In this document: in pieces, positions 7,791-18,584 of the stretch
Numbering within the stretch: the stretch's first letter is position 1
Layout of the letters: each line of letters begins with the position of its first letter
From: Nocardioides ungokensis
GTDB taxonomy: Bacteria > Actinomycetota > Actinomycetes > Propionibacteriales > Nocardioidaceae
DNA length: 64,000 nucleotides
Direction: 5' to 3'
Assembly (NCBI RefSeq): GCF_013466985.1
Contig: NZ_CP059164.1
Location: 1,807,001-1,871,000 of the forward strand
Made by a program: the position numbers and the translations under genes
Notes under the pieces: generated by a model
Told to the model about the DNA's origin: nothing
The model's input: only the letters and a program-made list of their open reading frames with translations
Databases searched by the model: none

Positions 7791-10259
7791 CCCGACTCCC
7801 TCGGTGTCGAGGGACTCGAAGGGGGAGACCGGGAAGACGCCCTGCTGGAGGTAGGTGCTGAAGAACGAGGCCTCCACGTCGTCGCGCGAGAAGCCCCACG
7901 TCATCTGGGTCAGGTCGTTGGTGCCGAAGGAGAAGAACTCGGCGGCGGCGGCGATCTTGTCGGCGGTGATCGCGGCCCGGGGAAGCTCGATCATGGTGCC
8001 GACCTTGAAGGCGAGGTCGACCCCCGTCTCGTCCCGCACCTCGCGGGCCACGTCGATGATCCGACGCTTGACGATCTCGAGCTCCCGCACCGAGGCGACC
8101 AGCGGGATCATGATCTCCGGGCGCGGGTCCCCGCCCTCCTTCTTCCGGAACGCCGCCGCCTCGAGGATCGCCCGCGCCTGCATCGTGAACAGACCGGGGA
8201 TCACGATGCCGAGCCGCACGCCCCGCAGGCCGAGCATGGGGTTCTGCTCGTGGAGGCGCCGCACCGCGTCGAGCAGCTTGCGCTGCCGCTTCTTGCGGTG
8301 GCCCCGGGAGTCCGCCAGGGCGATCGTGACGGAGAGGTCGGTGAGGTCGGGGAGGAACTCGTGCAGGGGCGGGTCGATCAGCCGGATCGTCACCGGCAGC
8401 CCGTCCATCGACTCGAGGATCTCGGTGAAGTCCTGACGCTGCATGGGCAGCAGCGCCGAGAGCGCCTTCTCCTGGCCCTGCTCGTCGTCGGCGACGATGA
8501 GGTTCTCCACCAGCTCGCGCCGCTCGCCGAGGAACATGTGCTCGGTGCGGCACAGGCCGATCCCCTGGGCGCCGAACCGGCGGGCCCGGGCCGCGTCCTC
8601 GGCCTTGTCGACGTTGGAGCGGACCTGCATCCGCCGTTGGGCGTCCGCGTGCTCCATCAGCCGCGCGACGGCCTCGACGAGCGGGTCGTCGACCTGCTCG
8701 CCCTCGAAGAACTGCACGACGAGCGAGTCCGCCACCGGCACGGCGCCGTCGAAGACCTCGCCGGTGGTGCCGTCGATCGAGATCACGTCGCCCTCGTGGA
8801 CGGTCTTGCCGTCGCGCACGGTGAACCGGCCGGCGTGGACGTCGACCTCCAGTGCCTCGGCCCCGCACACGCAGGTGCGGCCCATGCCCCGGGCCACCAC
8901 CGCGGCGTGCGACGTCTTGCCGCCGCGGCTGGTGAGGATGCCCTTGGCGACCACCATGCCGTGCAGGTCGTCGGGGCTGGTCTCCTTGCGCACCAGGATC
9001 ACGTCCTCGCCGCGCTCGGCCCACTCCACGGCCGTGGCCCAGTCGAAGACCGCCCTGCCGACCGCCGCGCCGGGGGAGGCGTTCATGCCCGTGGTCAGCA
9101 GCGTCCGCTCGGCGTTCTCGTCGAACCGGGGGAACATCAGCTGCGCCAGCTGCGCGCCGTTGACTCGCCCCAGCGCCTCGTCGAGGTCGATCAGCCCCTC
9201 GTCGACCATGTGCACCGCGATCCGGAACGCCGCCTCCGGCGTCCGCTTGCCCACCCGGGTCTGGAGCATCCAGAGCTTGCCCTGCTCGATGGTGAACTCG
9301 ATGTCGCACATGTCCCGGTAGTGGTCCTCGAGCTTCTTCATGATCCCGAGGAGCTCGTCGTGGGACTTCGGGTCGAGCTCGCCGAGGTCCGCCAGCGAGA
9401 CGGTGTTGCGGATCCCGGCCACCACGTCCTCGCCCTGCGCGTTCTGCAGGTAGTCGCCGTAGACGCCCTGGGAGCCCGAGGCCGGGTCACGCGTGAACGC
9501 GACGCCCGAGCCCGAGTCCATGCCCCGGTTGCCGAAGACCATCGCCTGGATGTTGACCGCCGTCCCGTCGTCTTCGGGGATCTGCTCCTGGCGTCGGTAG
9601 AGCACGGCGCGCTCGGTGTTCCAGGAGTCGAAGACGGCGCGGACGGCGAGCTCCATCTGCTCGCGGGGGTCCTGCGGGAACGGGCGGCCGGCATGCTCCT
9701 CGATCGCCTTCTTGTACGCCGACACCAGCTCGCGCAGGTCGTCGACGTCGAGGTCGAGGTCGGCCGTGGTGTCCTTGCGCCGCTTGAGCTCGTCGTGCTC
9801 GGCCGAGAAGACGTCGTCGTGGATGCCCATGACCGTGGAGCCGAACATCGAGAGCAGCCGACGGTAGGAGTCCATCGCGAAGCGCGGATTGTCGCTCTGG
9901 GCGGCCAGACCGTGCACGGACTCGTCGTTCAGCCCGATGTTGAGGACCGTGTCCATCATTCCGGGCATCGAGTGCTTGGCGCCTGAGCGGACCGAGACGA
10001 GCAGGGGGTCCTCGGCGTCACCGAGCCGGCGGCCCATCGCCTCCTCGAGGCGGGCCAGGTGCTCGTCGATCTCCGCGGCGAGGGCCTCGGGCTGGCTGCC
10101 CTGGGCGAGGTAGGCGCGGCAGGCCTCGGTGGTGATCGTGAAGCCCGGTGGGACCGGCAGGCCGAGGTTGGTCATCTCGGCGAGGTTGGCCCCCTTGCCA
10201 CCGAGCAGGTCCTTCTGTTCCTTGTTCCCCTGGGCGAAGTCGAACACGTAGGTGGTCAC
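7593..10259 (-). CDS. ppdK: Pyruvate, phosphate dikinase
   Basis: PpdK interconverts pyruvate + ATP + Pi and phosphoenolpyruvate + AMP + PPi in the cytoplasm. The 888-residue frame is intact and of normal length. It starts MTTYVFDFAQGN and carries the ATP-grasp nucleotide-binding domain (GGKGANLAEM near 22). The swivelling phosphohistidine domain has GGKTSHAAVVARGMG (His near 445). The C-terminal PEP/pyruvate barrel has GVCGEHGGDP near 845, which contains the catalytic Cys. It lies alone, with a convergent overlap of about 200 bp against the EamA reading frame. It may support gluconeogenic PEP supply or glycolytic flux. Confidence 0.95.
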   Translation of the reverse strand: MTTYVFDFAQGNKEQKDLLGGKGANLAEMTNLGLPVPPGFTITTEACRAYLAQGSQPEALAAEIDEHLARLEEAMGRRLGDAEDPLLVSVRSGAKHSMPGMMDTVLNIGLNDESVHGLAAQSDNPRFAMDSYRRLLSMFGSTVMGIHDDVFSAEHDELKRRKDTTADLDLDVDDLRELVSAYKKAIEEHAGRPFPQDPREQMELAVRAVFDSWNTERAVLYRRQEQIPEDDGTAVNIQAMVFGNRGMDSGSGVAFTRDPASGSQGVYGDYLQNAQGEDVVAGIRNTVSLADLGELDPKSHDELLGIMKKLEDHYRDMCDIEFTIEQGKLWMLQTRVGKRTPEAAFRIAVHMVDEGLIDLDEALGRVNGAQLAQLMFPRFDENAERTLLTTGMNASPGAAVGRAVFDWATAVEWAERGEDVILVRKETSPDDLHGMVVAKGILTSRGGKTSHAAVVARGMGRTCVCGAEALEVDVHAGRFTVRDGKTVHEGDVISIDGTTGEVFDGAVPVADSLVVQFFEGEQVDDPLVEAVARLMEHADAQRRMQVRSNVDKAEDAARARRFGAQGIGLCRTEHMFLGERRELVENLIVADDEQGQEKALSALLPMQRQDFTEILESMDGLPVTIRLIDPPLHEFLPDLTDLSVTIALADSRGHRKKRQRKLLDAVRRLHEQNPMLGLRGVRLGIVIPGLFTMQARAILEAAAFRKKEGGDPRPEIMIPLVASVRELEIVKRRIIDVAREVRDETGVDLAFKVGTMIELPRAAITADKIAAAAEFFSFGTNDLTQMTWGFSRDDVEASFFSTYLQQGVFPVSPFESLDTEGVGSLVRTAVRLGREARPDLHLGVCGEHGGDPASIHFFDEVGLDYVSCSPFRVPVARLEAGRSALGGG

Positions 10260-10307
10260 AGGGCATCTGTACCCCGTTTCGGGCGACTTGGGGAGGGCCC
10301 AGGGGGG

Positions 10308-11095
10308 TCAGATCCCTGACTCGGTGTACGCCGGCGCCCGGCCGCCACCGTCCGCGAGCTGCTCCAGCGCGGCCCGGATGCGCCGGGCCGTGAAGTCGGC
10401 GCAGCGCTTCTCGACCTGCTCGAGGGTGCAGAACTCCGCGGACCGGATCTCGCGGGCCTGCTTGACGATCCGGTCCACGATCGCGGCCTCGTGGGTGCCT
10501 CCGTCGAAGACCAGGCACAGCGCGTCGTCCCAGCCGCCCCACGGCGGCAGCCAGTCGGTCAGCAGCAGCCCGCCCGCCGCGATCTCCAGGCCGAGCTCCT
10601 CCTCCACCTCGCGGGCCACGGCCAGCTGCGGGGACTCGCCGACCTCGACGACGCCGCCGGGGAGGTCCCAGTCCTGCTTGTAGGTGAGCTGGCACAACAG
10701 CACCCGCTCGTCGGGTCGCGCAGCAGCATCTGGCTGATCGCCCGCTTGCGGGGCAGGAACGAGTTGAGCAGGGCCCGGAAGCCGTCCGGCTCGTGCGCCG
10801 GCGCGTCGGTCACCAGCCGCGCGTAGACGATCCGGTCCACCGGCTCGCCCCCGACGGTGACGCCGCGCATCACGCCCTCGCGGCGCAGCCCCGACCAGGT
10901 GGCGACCCGTTGGGCCAGCTCGTCGTCGGGCGCGACCAGGGCCTCGACCCGCGGGTGGGCGACGAGCGCGGCCTCGACCTCACGACGTACGACGTCGACC
11001 GCGGCCGAGAGCCCCTCGTCGTGCAGCTCGGGGACCCACTCGATGCGGGCGACCCCGTCGGCGACCGTGAAGACGGTGGTGGGCTGCTCGGACAC
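10308..11095 (-). CDS. GNAT acetyltransferase - NUDIX hydrolase fusion (one frameshift near 10712)
   Basis: Two frames join into one protein of 262 residues. The N-terminal part (about 1-125) looks like a GNAT N-acetyltransferase (VEALVAPDDELAQRVATWSGLRREGVMRG). The C-terminal part (about 130-262) is a NUDIX domain with the box GGVVEVGESP followed by AREVEEELGLE. The minus strand reads CGACCCGACGAG. One extra G (CCGGACGAG) restores ISQMLLRDPDERVLLCQLTY, as expected at a NUDIX start, and a length divisible by three. The GTG start at 11095 has a -10 box 6 nt upstream. NUDIX enzymes cleave nucleoside diphosphate derivatives; the substrate here is unknown. Confidence 0.75.
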
Positions 11096-11101
11096 GCAAC
11101 A

Positions 11102-11107
11102 ACCCTA
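11102..11107 (-). promoter_or_regulatory. -10 box overlapping the glgB stop codon
   Basis: On the minus strand TAGGGT begins with the TAG stop codon of glgB and ends 6 nt before the GTG start of the GNAT-NUDIX gene. This suggests an internal leaderless promoter at the end of the glgE-treS-mak-glgB operon, letting the downstream gene be expressed separately. Confidence 0.45.
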
Positions 11108-13297
11108 GTCGCGACGCCTGAACCAGACCGTGGCCAGGGGCGGCACCACGATGTCGGCGTGGGCGGGCTGGCCCGACCAGTCGCCCTCTACCGCGGTCAC
11201 CGAGCCCATGTTGCCCACTCCGGAGCCGGTGTAGGAGTCGGCGTCGGTGTTGAGCACCTCGTCCCAGGCGCCGGTCTCGGGGAGCCCGAGCCGGTAGCCC
11301 TCGTGGGGGATCGCCGCGAAGTTGGCGACGCACACGAGGTCGGGGCCGGTGCTGCCACGCCGGATGAACGAGAAGACGTTGTGGCCGGCGTCGTTGGCGT
11401 CGATCCACTGGAACGTGCCCGGGTCGTTGTCGCGGGTCCAGGCGGCCGGGTCTCGGCGTACACCCTGTTCAGGTCGCGCACCAGCGACTGGACACCCCGG
11501 TGCTCGGGGTGGTCGAGGAGCCACCAGTCGAGCTCGCGGGCCTCGGCCCACTCCGACTCCTGGCCCATCTCGGCGCCCATGAAGAGCAGCTGCTTGCCGG
11601 GGTGGGCCCACATGAAGCCGAGGTAGGCGCGCAGGTTGGCCAGCTGCTGCCACCGGTCGCCCGGCATCTTGCGCAGCAGCGAGCCCTTGCCGTGCACGAC
11701 CTCGTCGTGGCTGATCGGGAGGACGTAGTTCTCCGACCAGGCGTAGACGAGCGAGAAGGTCATCTCGCCGTGGTGGTAGGAGCGGTGCACCGGCTCGTGC
11801 TGCATGTAGCCGAGCGAGTCGTGCATCCAGCCCATGTTCCACTTGAAGCCGAAGCCGAGCCCACCGTCGGACGTGGGTCGGGTGACGCCCTCCCAGGACG
11901 TGGACTCCTCCGCGATCGTGATCGCGCCGGGGACCCGCTTGTAGACGGTGCCGTTCATCTCCTGGAGGAACTGCACGGCCTCGAGGTTCTCCCGGCGCCG
12001 TGCACGTTGGGCGTCCACTCACCGGCTCGCGCGAGTAGTCGAGGTAGAGCATCGAGGCCACGGCGTCGACGCGCAGCCCGTCGATGTGGAACTCCTCGAG
12101 CCAGTAGAGCGCGTTGGCCACGAGGAAGTTGCGCACCTCGCGGCGGCCGAAGTTGAAGACGTAGGTGCCCCAGTCGGGGTGCTCGCCGCGCGAGGGGTTG
12201 GGGTCCTCGTAGAGCGGGTGCCGTCGAAGCGGGAGAGGGCGAACTCGTCCTTCGGGAAGTGCGCAGGAACCCGTCGACGATCACGCCGATGCCGGCCTGG
12301 TGGAGCCGGTCGACGAGGTGCCGGAACCCGTCGGGGTCGCCGAACCGCGCCGTCGGTGCGAAGTACGACGTCACCTGGTAGCCCCAGGAGCCGCCGAACG
12401 GGTGCTCCATGACGGGCATGAACTCGACGTGGGTGAAGCCCAGGTCGGTCAGGTAGGGGACCAGGTGGTCGGCCAGGTCGGCGTAGGAGTAGAGCCCTCC
12501 GCCGTGGTGCTTCTTCCACGAGCGAGGTGCACCTCGTAGACCGACATCGCCTCGCTGACGGGCTGCCGGCCGGCGCGCGAGGTCATCCACTCCTGGTCGC
12601 CCCAGGTGTAGGTCGACTCGAAGACCACCGACCGACGTCGCCGGGGGGATCTCGGTGTGGTAGGCCATCGGGTCGGCCTTCTCGCGCCACTGGCCGTCGG
12701 CGCCGAGGATCACGAACTTGTAGCCCGTGCCGCTGCCGACACCCGGGACGAAGAGCTCCCAGACACCGACGTGCCGAGCTGGCGCATGGGGTGCTCGCGG
12801 CCGTCCCAGCTGTTGAAGGAGGACGCCTTGAGCCGGACACCGCGGGCCGAGGGCGCCCAGACCGCGAACGCAGTCCCGCTGATCGTCTCGCCGAGGGGGG
12901 TGCGGTAGTGGTGCACGTGGGCGCCGAGGACGTCCCACAGCTGCTCGTGCCGACCCTCGTTGATCAGGTGCAGGTCGATCTCGCCGAGCGTCGGGAGGAA
13001 GCGGTACGGGTCGTCGGTCTCGACCGGCTCGCCGTCGTAGGCCACGGAGACGCGGTAGTCCGGCACCTCGGCGACGGGGAGGACCCCGACCCAGATGCCC
13101 TCGTGCTCGTGGCCCAGCTCGGCGACCTGCCCGTCGTACCGGCCGTGACCCGGGAGGCCAGGGGCCGCAGGACGCGCACGGTGACACCCCCCTCGTGGGG
13201 TGCGCACCCAGCACGGAGTGCGGGTCGCCGTGCTCACCCCGGACGATCTGGAGAGCACCTCGACGGCGACTGGCTTGGCGGTGGGGGTGCTGGTCAT
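11105..13297 (-). CDS. glgB: 1,4-alpha-glucan branching enzyme (about 11 frameshifts)
   Basis: GlgB (GH13) makes alpha-1,6 branches in alpha-glucan. Fragments in three frames cover the whole protein in order: the N-terminal CBM48-like modules, then [15 protein letters not shown], then the nucleophile region [15 protein letters not shown]. After these come the acid/base Glu in [10 protein letters not shown], the third acid in [12 protein letters not shown] and the C-terminal beta domain ending [13 protein letters not shown]. Corrected length is about 735 residues, normal for the family. Breaks lie near 11452, 12000, 12022, 12222, 12275, 12524, 12632, 12772, 13139, 13200 and 13245. Most are one missing G or C; for example CTCG(G)CTCGTGG restores VYEVHLGSWKKH. 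ATG at 13297 overlaps the mak stop (ATGA), so the two are translationally coupled. It is the last gene of the GlgE operon. Confidence 0.93.
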
Positions 13298-14712
13298 GAC
13301 ACTCCGATCCTCGCGACGGCCTCGAGCGGGATGCCCACCCAGGTCGGCGGTTGCGGGTTTCGTACACGGTCTCGTAGACGGCCTTGTCGGCGACGTACGC
13401 CTCGAGCAGGGTCTTCTCGTCGGCGCTCAGGTCCCGTCCCGCGTAGGCGGTCAGGAAGGCCTCGCGATTGCGCTCGGCCCACTCCGCGGCGCGGTAGGAC
13501 CGCTGTTCGGCGGCGTCGTCGTAGTCCTCGCCCCAGGTGCGCTCCACGACCCGCGGTGCGTAGTCGAAGGAGCGCAGCATGCCGCCACGTCGCGCCAGGG
13601 GGAGTCCGGCAGCGCGCGGTCGGCGAGCGGCTTGGCCGGCTCGCCCTCGAAGTCGACGATCTTCCAGCCCCGCACGGTGCGCAGGGTCTGCCCCAGGTGC
13701 AGGTCGCCGTGGATCCGCTGGACCCGCACTCCCGCGACCCCTGCTGACGGCGTCGAAGGCCCGGCGCAGGCGGTCGGCGTGCGGTGCGAGCTCGGGTACG
13801 ACGATGAGCGCGTCGTCCAGGCGCCGGGTTCATCGCGGCCGCCAGGGCGCCGAGGGCATCGTTCGAGCGCTCCTCGACGGGGAAGTGCTCGGCCAGCGCC
13901 CGGTGGGTCTGGGCCAGGGCCTCGCCCAGACGGGCGGCCTCGCCGGCGAAGTCACCGCCGACCTCGTCGGCGTGCAGGTCGGCCTCGGCGAAGAGGTTGC
14001 GGACGCTCGCGAGCGCCAGGTCCCAGCCGTCGGTGGCGGTGCGCAGGAACTGCTGGAGCATGGCGAGCTGCAGCACGGCGTCGCCGCTGTCGCCCTCCCG
14101 CCGCAGGCGGCAGGACACTCCAGCCAGCCGTAGAGCGCCGCCACGTGGTCCGAGCCCGCCCGGGTCAGCACGTCGTGGATGGCGATGTCGGGATTGACCC
14201 CGGGCGTGATCTTGCGGAACACCTTCATCAGGGCGTCCTCGCCGAAGGCGACCGAGGAGTTGGACTGCTCGCCGCTGAACAGCGTGGAGTGGGCCTCGAG
14301 GTCCAGCTCGTGCCCCGGCAGCCGGTGGAAGGCCAGCGGGCCGCCCGCGGGCGGATCGGCGAACGAGCGCAGCCAGCAGGCCATCGCCTCGCGGTCGTGC
14401 ACCGCGTCGTACACGTAGCTGGTGCCGAAGTCCTCGTCCGCCCACGAGCCGACGAAGGCGTGCTCGAGGCGCGACTGCGGCTCGGGGTAGAAGGCCAGCG
14501 GCAGCTGGTAGTACTCGTCCTCGCCGCCGTCCTCGTACCTGATCGTGGCGAGGTCGATCGAGACCCGTGGGCCGTCGGCGACGTGCCGCGGCACCTCCCC
14601 GAGCCGGCGCACGCCGGTGATCGAGAACGCGCGTCCCTTGCCACCGAACCAGCGGCTCTGCTCGATGAAGGGCTTGAGGAGGTCCTGCGCGGGGACCGAC
14701 GGGCTCGGTCAC
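13294..14712 (-). CDS. mak: Maltokinase (several frameshifts)
   Basis: Mak (Pep2) phosphorylates maltose with ATP to maltose 1-phosphate, the GlgE substrate. Fragments in three frames give [15 protein letters not shown] at the N-terminus, [20 protein letters not shown] for the nucleotide-binding lobe, [13 protein letters not shown] for the catalytic loop and [12 protein letters not shown] for the metal-binding loop. The end reads [16 protein letters not shown]. About 470 residues, as usual. Breaks fall near 13345, 13580, 13742, 13825, 14115 and 14700; GTGGCG(G)GCATG restores [13 protein letters not shown]. The GTG start at 14712 overlaps the treS stop as GTGA, and its own stop overlaps the glgB start. 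Confidence 0.9.
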   Translation of the reverse strand: MTEPVGPRAGPPQALHRAEPLVRWQGTRVLDHRRAPARGGAAARRRRPTGLDRPRHDQVRGRRRGRVLPAAAGLLPRAAVAPRARLRRLVGGRGLRHQLRVRRGARPRGDGLLAALVRRSARGRPAGLPPAAGARAGPRGPLHAVQRRAVQLLGRLRRGRPDEGVPQDHARGQSRHRHPRRADPGGLGPRGGALRLAGVSCRLRREGDSGDAVLQLAMLQQFLRTATDGWDLALASVRNLFAEADLHADEVGGDFAGEAARLGEALAQTHRALAEHFPVEERSNDALGALAAAMNPAPGRRAHRRTRARTARRPPAPGLRRRQQGSRECGSSGSTATCTWGRPCAPCGAGRSSTSRASRPSRSPTARCRTPPGATWRHAALLRLRTAGRGAHLGRGLRRRRRTAVLPRRGVGRAQSRGLPDRLRGTGPERRREDPARGVRRRQGRLRDRVRNPQPPTWVGIPLEAVARIGVS

Positions 14713-16482
14713 TGGCTCATCCCCTCGTCGGTCTCGGGCCGGGTCAGGCGGAACCAGTAGAAGCCGTACCCGCCCAGCGTGAGGAGGTAGGGCAGCTCGC
14801 CGACCGGGGGGAAGGGCACTCCGCCGAGCAGCTCGACCGGGATCATGCCCTCCCAGCGGCGCAGGTCGAGCTCGACCGGTTGCGGGAAGCGGGGAGAGGT
14901 TGTTGACGCACACGATGACGTCGTGGCGGCCGTCGTCGCCCTCGTGCTCGCGCGCGGTAGGACAGCACCGTCGGGTTCGACCCGCCCAGGTCGACGAAGG
15001 AGCCGAGGCCGAACGCCTCGTGGCGCCGGCGGGCCTGGATCATCCGGCGGGTCCAGTGCAGCAGCGAGGATGAGTTCTCCAGCTGCGCCTCGACGTTGAC
15101 GCTCTGGTAGCCGTAGACCGGGTCCTGGATGCGGGCAGGTGCAGCTTGCCGGGGGTCGCGGAGGAGAAGCCGGCGTTGCGGTCGGGCGTCCACTGCATCG
15201 GGGTGCGGACCCCGTCCCGGTCACCGAGCCAGATGTTGTCGCCCATCCCGATCTCGTCGCCGTAGTACAGGACGGGGGAGCCGGCAGCGAGAGCAGCAGG
15301 GCGGTGAGCTCGATCTGGTTGATGTCGTTGTCGAGCAGGGGCGCCAGCCGCCGCCGGATGCCGATGTTGGCCTTCATGCGGGGGTCCTTGGCGTACTCGC
15401 CCCACATGTAGTCGCGGTCCTCGTCGGTGACCATCTCGAGGGTGAGCTCGTCGTGGTTGCGCAGGAAGATGCCCCACTGGCAGCCGTCCGGGATGGGCGG
15501 GGTCTGCTCGAGGATCTCCGAGATCGGGAAGCGCGACTCCCGGCGCACGGCCATGAAGATGCGCGGCATCACCGGGAAGTGGAAGGCCATCTGGCACTCG
15601 TCGCCGCCGACGGCCGGGTCCGCCGAAGTACTCGACGACGTCCGCCGGCCACTGGTTCGCCTCGCAGAGCAGCACCCGGCCGGGGTAGTTGTCGTCGACG
15701 AAGCGGCGGCACTTGCGCAGGAACTCGTGGGTCTCGGGGAGGTTCTCGCCGTTGGTGCCGGGACGCTCGTAGAGGTACGGCACCGCGTCGAGGCGGAAGC
15801 CGTCCAGGCCCATGTCCAGCCAGAACGACATCGCCTCGAGCATCGCCTCGTGGACCTTCGGGTTGTCGAAGTTGAGGTCCGGCTGGTGGGAGAAGAACCG
15901 GTGCCAGAAGTACTGCTGGCGGACCGGGTCCCAGGTCCAGTTGGACGGCTCGGTGTCGACGAAGATGATCCGGGCCTCCTGGTAGAGGTCGTCGGTGTCG
16001 GACCAGACGTAGAAGTCGCCGTACGGGCCGGTGGGATCCTCCCGGCTGGCCTGGAACCACGGGTGCTGGTCGCTGGTGTGGTTCATGACGAAGTCGATGA
16101 TCACGCGGATGTCGCGCTTGTGGGCCTCGTCGAGGAAGTGGTGGAAGTCCTCGACGGAGCCGCACTCGGGGAGGATGTTCGTGTAGTCGGCGACGTCGTA
16201 GCCGCCGTCGCGCAGCGGGGAGCTGAAGAACGGCGGCACCCACAGGCAGTCGACCCCCAGCCACTGCAGGTAGTCGAGCTTCTCGGTCAGGCCCTTGAAG
16301 TCGCCGGTGCCGTCGCCATTGGAGTCCCGGAAGGACCGCACCAGCACCTCGTAGAACACCGCCGTCTTGAACCAGTCCGGGGTGCTCCCGACGGTGTCCG
16401 GGAACGGGTCGGCGTCGAGCGTGTCGTCGGTCGGTGCGGTGGGAGCGGGGTCGTCGGTCGGGCTGGTCGAGAGCTCGGTCAA
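14709..16482 (-). CDS. treS: Trehalose synthase / maltose alpha-D-glucosyltransferase (about 5 frameshifts)
   Basis: TreS (GH13_16) interconverts trehalose and maltose. Seen in order: DWFKTAVFYEVLVRSF, DFVMNHTSDQHPWF, the nucleophile segment GFRLDAVPYLYERP, the acid/base in LLCEANQWP and LRNHDELTLEM, then the C-terminal beta domain ending GYGFYWFRLTRPETD. The first two-thirds are one open frame; breaks lie near 15618, 15284, 15133, 14957 and 14896. For example, CTGCCGG(G)CTCCC restores LSLPGSPVLYYGDEIG. About 590 residues, with no fused maltokinase, since mak is separate. The start is TTG at 16482: AGGAG lies 7 nt upstream and the codon overlaps the glgE stop (TTGA), so it is coupled to glgE. 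Confidence 0.93.
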
Positions 16483-18462
16483 CGGGGGCTCCTCACGGTC
16501 AGGATGTGGGCGGGTTCGTACGACGGGTCGAGGCGCACGTAGTTGTGCTGGCCCCAGCTCCAGTCCTCACGGGTGATCTCGTCGTGCACGACGAAGGAGT
16601 CGTCCCAGGCCAGGCCGAGCGCGGGCAGGTCGAGGTGCACCATCGTCTCGCGGGTCGCGTGCGGGTCGAGGTTGACCACGACGATGACGACGTCGTCCTC
16701 GCCGCCCGCCGGCCCGGCCGCCCGCTTGGAGAACACCAGGATGTTCTCGTCGTCGCTGTGGTGGATGTGGACGTTGCGGAGCACTGCAGCGCGGGGTGCG
16801 CGCGCCGGATCTCGTTGAGGCGGGTGAGGTACGGCGCCAGGGTGCGGCCCTCGCGCTCCGCGGCGTCCCAGTCCCGGATCCGGATCTGGTACTTCTCCGA
16901 GTCGAGGTACTCCTCGCTCCCGGGCTTGACCGCCACGTGCTCGAAGAGCTCGAAGCCGGCGTACACGCCCCAGCTGGGCGATCCGGTCGCCGCCACGGCC
17001 GCCCGGATCTTGAACGCGCCAGGCCCGCCGTACTGCAGGTAGGCGTGCAGGATGTCGGGTGTTGACGAAGAAGTTCGGCCGCATCAGGTGGTCGGTCTCG
17101 GTGGCGAGCTCGCGGAGGTACTCCTCGAGCTCCCACTTGGCGTTGCGCCAGGTGAAGTACGTGTAGGACTGCTGGAAGCCGATCGCGCCCAGGCCCTGCA
17201 TCATCGCCGGGCGGGTGAACGCCTCGGCCAGGAAGAGCACGTCGGGGTCGGTGCGGCGGATCTCCTTGAGCAGCCACTCCCAGAACGCCACGGGCTTGGT
17301 GTGCGGGTTGTCGACGCGGAAGATCCGCACCCCGTGGGACATCCACATCCGGACCACGCGCAGCACCTCGCGGCAGATGCCGGTGGGGTCGTTGTCGAAG
17401 TTGACCGGGTAGATGTCCTGGTACTTCTTGGGTGGGTTCTCCGCGTAGGCGATCGTCCCGTCGGCGCGGGTCGTGAACCACTCCGGGTGGCTGGTCACCC
17501 AGGGATGGTCGGGCGCGGCCTGCAGGGCCAGGTCGAGGGCGACCTCCAGGCCCAGGCCGCGCGCGTGGGCGACGAAGGCGTCGAAGTCCTCGAAGGTCCC
17601 CAGGTCAGGGTGGATCGCGTCGTGGCCGCCGTCCTTGGACCCGATGGCCCACGGCGAGCCGGTGTCGTCGGGGCCGGGCGTCAGGGTGTGTGTTGGGGCC
17701 CTTGCGGTTGACCTCGCGATGGGGTGGATCGGCGGCAGGTAGATCACGTCGAAGCCCATCGACGCCACGGCGTCCAGGCGCTTGGCGGCGGTCCGGAAGT
17801 TGCCGCTGGTCACCTTGCCGGTCACGGCGTCGCGGGTCGCGCCCTCGGAGCGGGGAAGAACTCGTACCAGCTGCCGAACAGCGGCGCGGGCGGTCGGCGT
17901 CGCCGGGTAGGGACCCTCCACGGTGACCAGCTCGCGCAGCGGGTTGGCCAGGAGCACAGCGTCCAGCTCGGGGGCCTGGAGCGCCGCGAGCCGGGCCCCG
18001 ACCGGGCGCTTCTCGTCGGCTGCCGCCTCGATGGCACCGTCCAGGATCTCGTGGCCGCGACGGTCGCTGCGGTCGAGGTCGGCCTTGACGCGCTCGAGCA
18101 GCAGCCGTCCCTCGACGAACATGAGGTCGACGTCCACACCGGCGGGGATCTTCAGGCCGGCGGCGTGCTGCCACGTGGCGACCGGGTCGGACCAGGCCTG
18201 CACCTCGAACGTCCATGCGCCGCGGCGTCGGGGGTCACCGAAGCGTCGTACGGTCGGGGATCTCGGGGTGCTTGACCATGCGCACCGGCGGACGGCGGTG
18301 GCCGTCCGGACCGGTCAGCACGACCTCGGCACCGAGCTTGTCGTGGCCCTCGCGGAAGACCGTCGCCGAGACCGGGAAGGGCTCACCGACCGTGGCCTTG
18401 GCCGACTGTCGGCCGAGGTCGACGACGGGCATGACGTTCATGACAGGGATTCGACCGACCAT
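16479..18462 (-). CDS. glgE: Alpha-1,4-glucan:maltose-1-phosphate maltosyltransferase GlgE (about 8 frameshifts)
   Basis: GlgE (GH13_3) transfers maltosyl units from maltose 1-phosphate onto alpha-1,4-glucan. The N-terminus [17 protein letters not shown] is followed by the Ig-like domain and the hallmark [12 protein letters not shown]. The catalytic nucleophile lies in [11 protein letters not shown] and the acid/base in [10 protein letters not shown]. The end reads [11 protein letters not shown]. About 660 residues, as in other GlgE proteins. Breaks lie near 18250, 18222, 17888, 17855, 17715, 17695, 17060 and 16795. The first two are single missing G residues in CCG(G)TACG and GCG(G)GCG. First gene of the glgE-treS-mak-glgB operon. 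Its ATG at 18462 is 122 bp downstream of the M36 protease stop. Confidence 0.93.
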
Positions 18463-18584
18463 GCCTCCACACTTTCGGACTCGCCCCGCGCGGCGCAAGC
18501 CGCCGGGGAGCGGAACGACCAACGGGTGGACTCCGGAGCGGAGCCCACCGTGGATCGCGAGTGGATGCGTACCCGATGTGCGTA

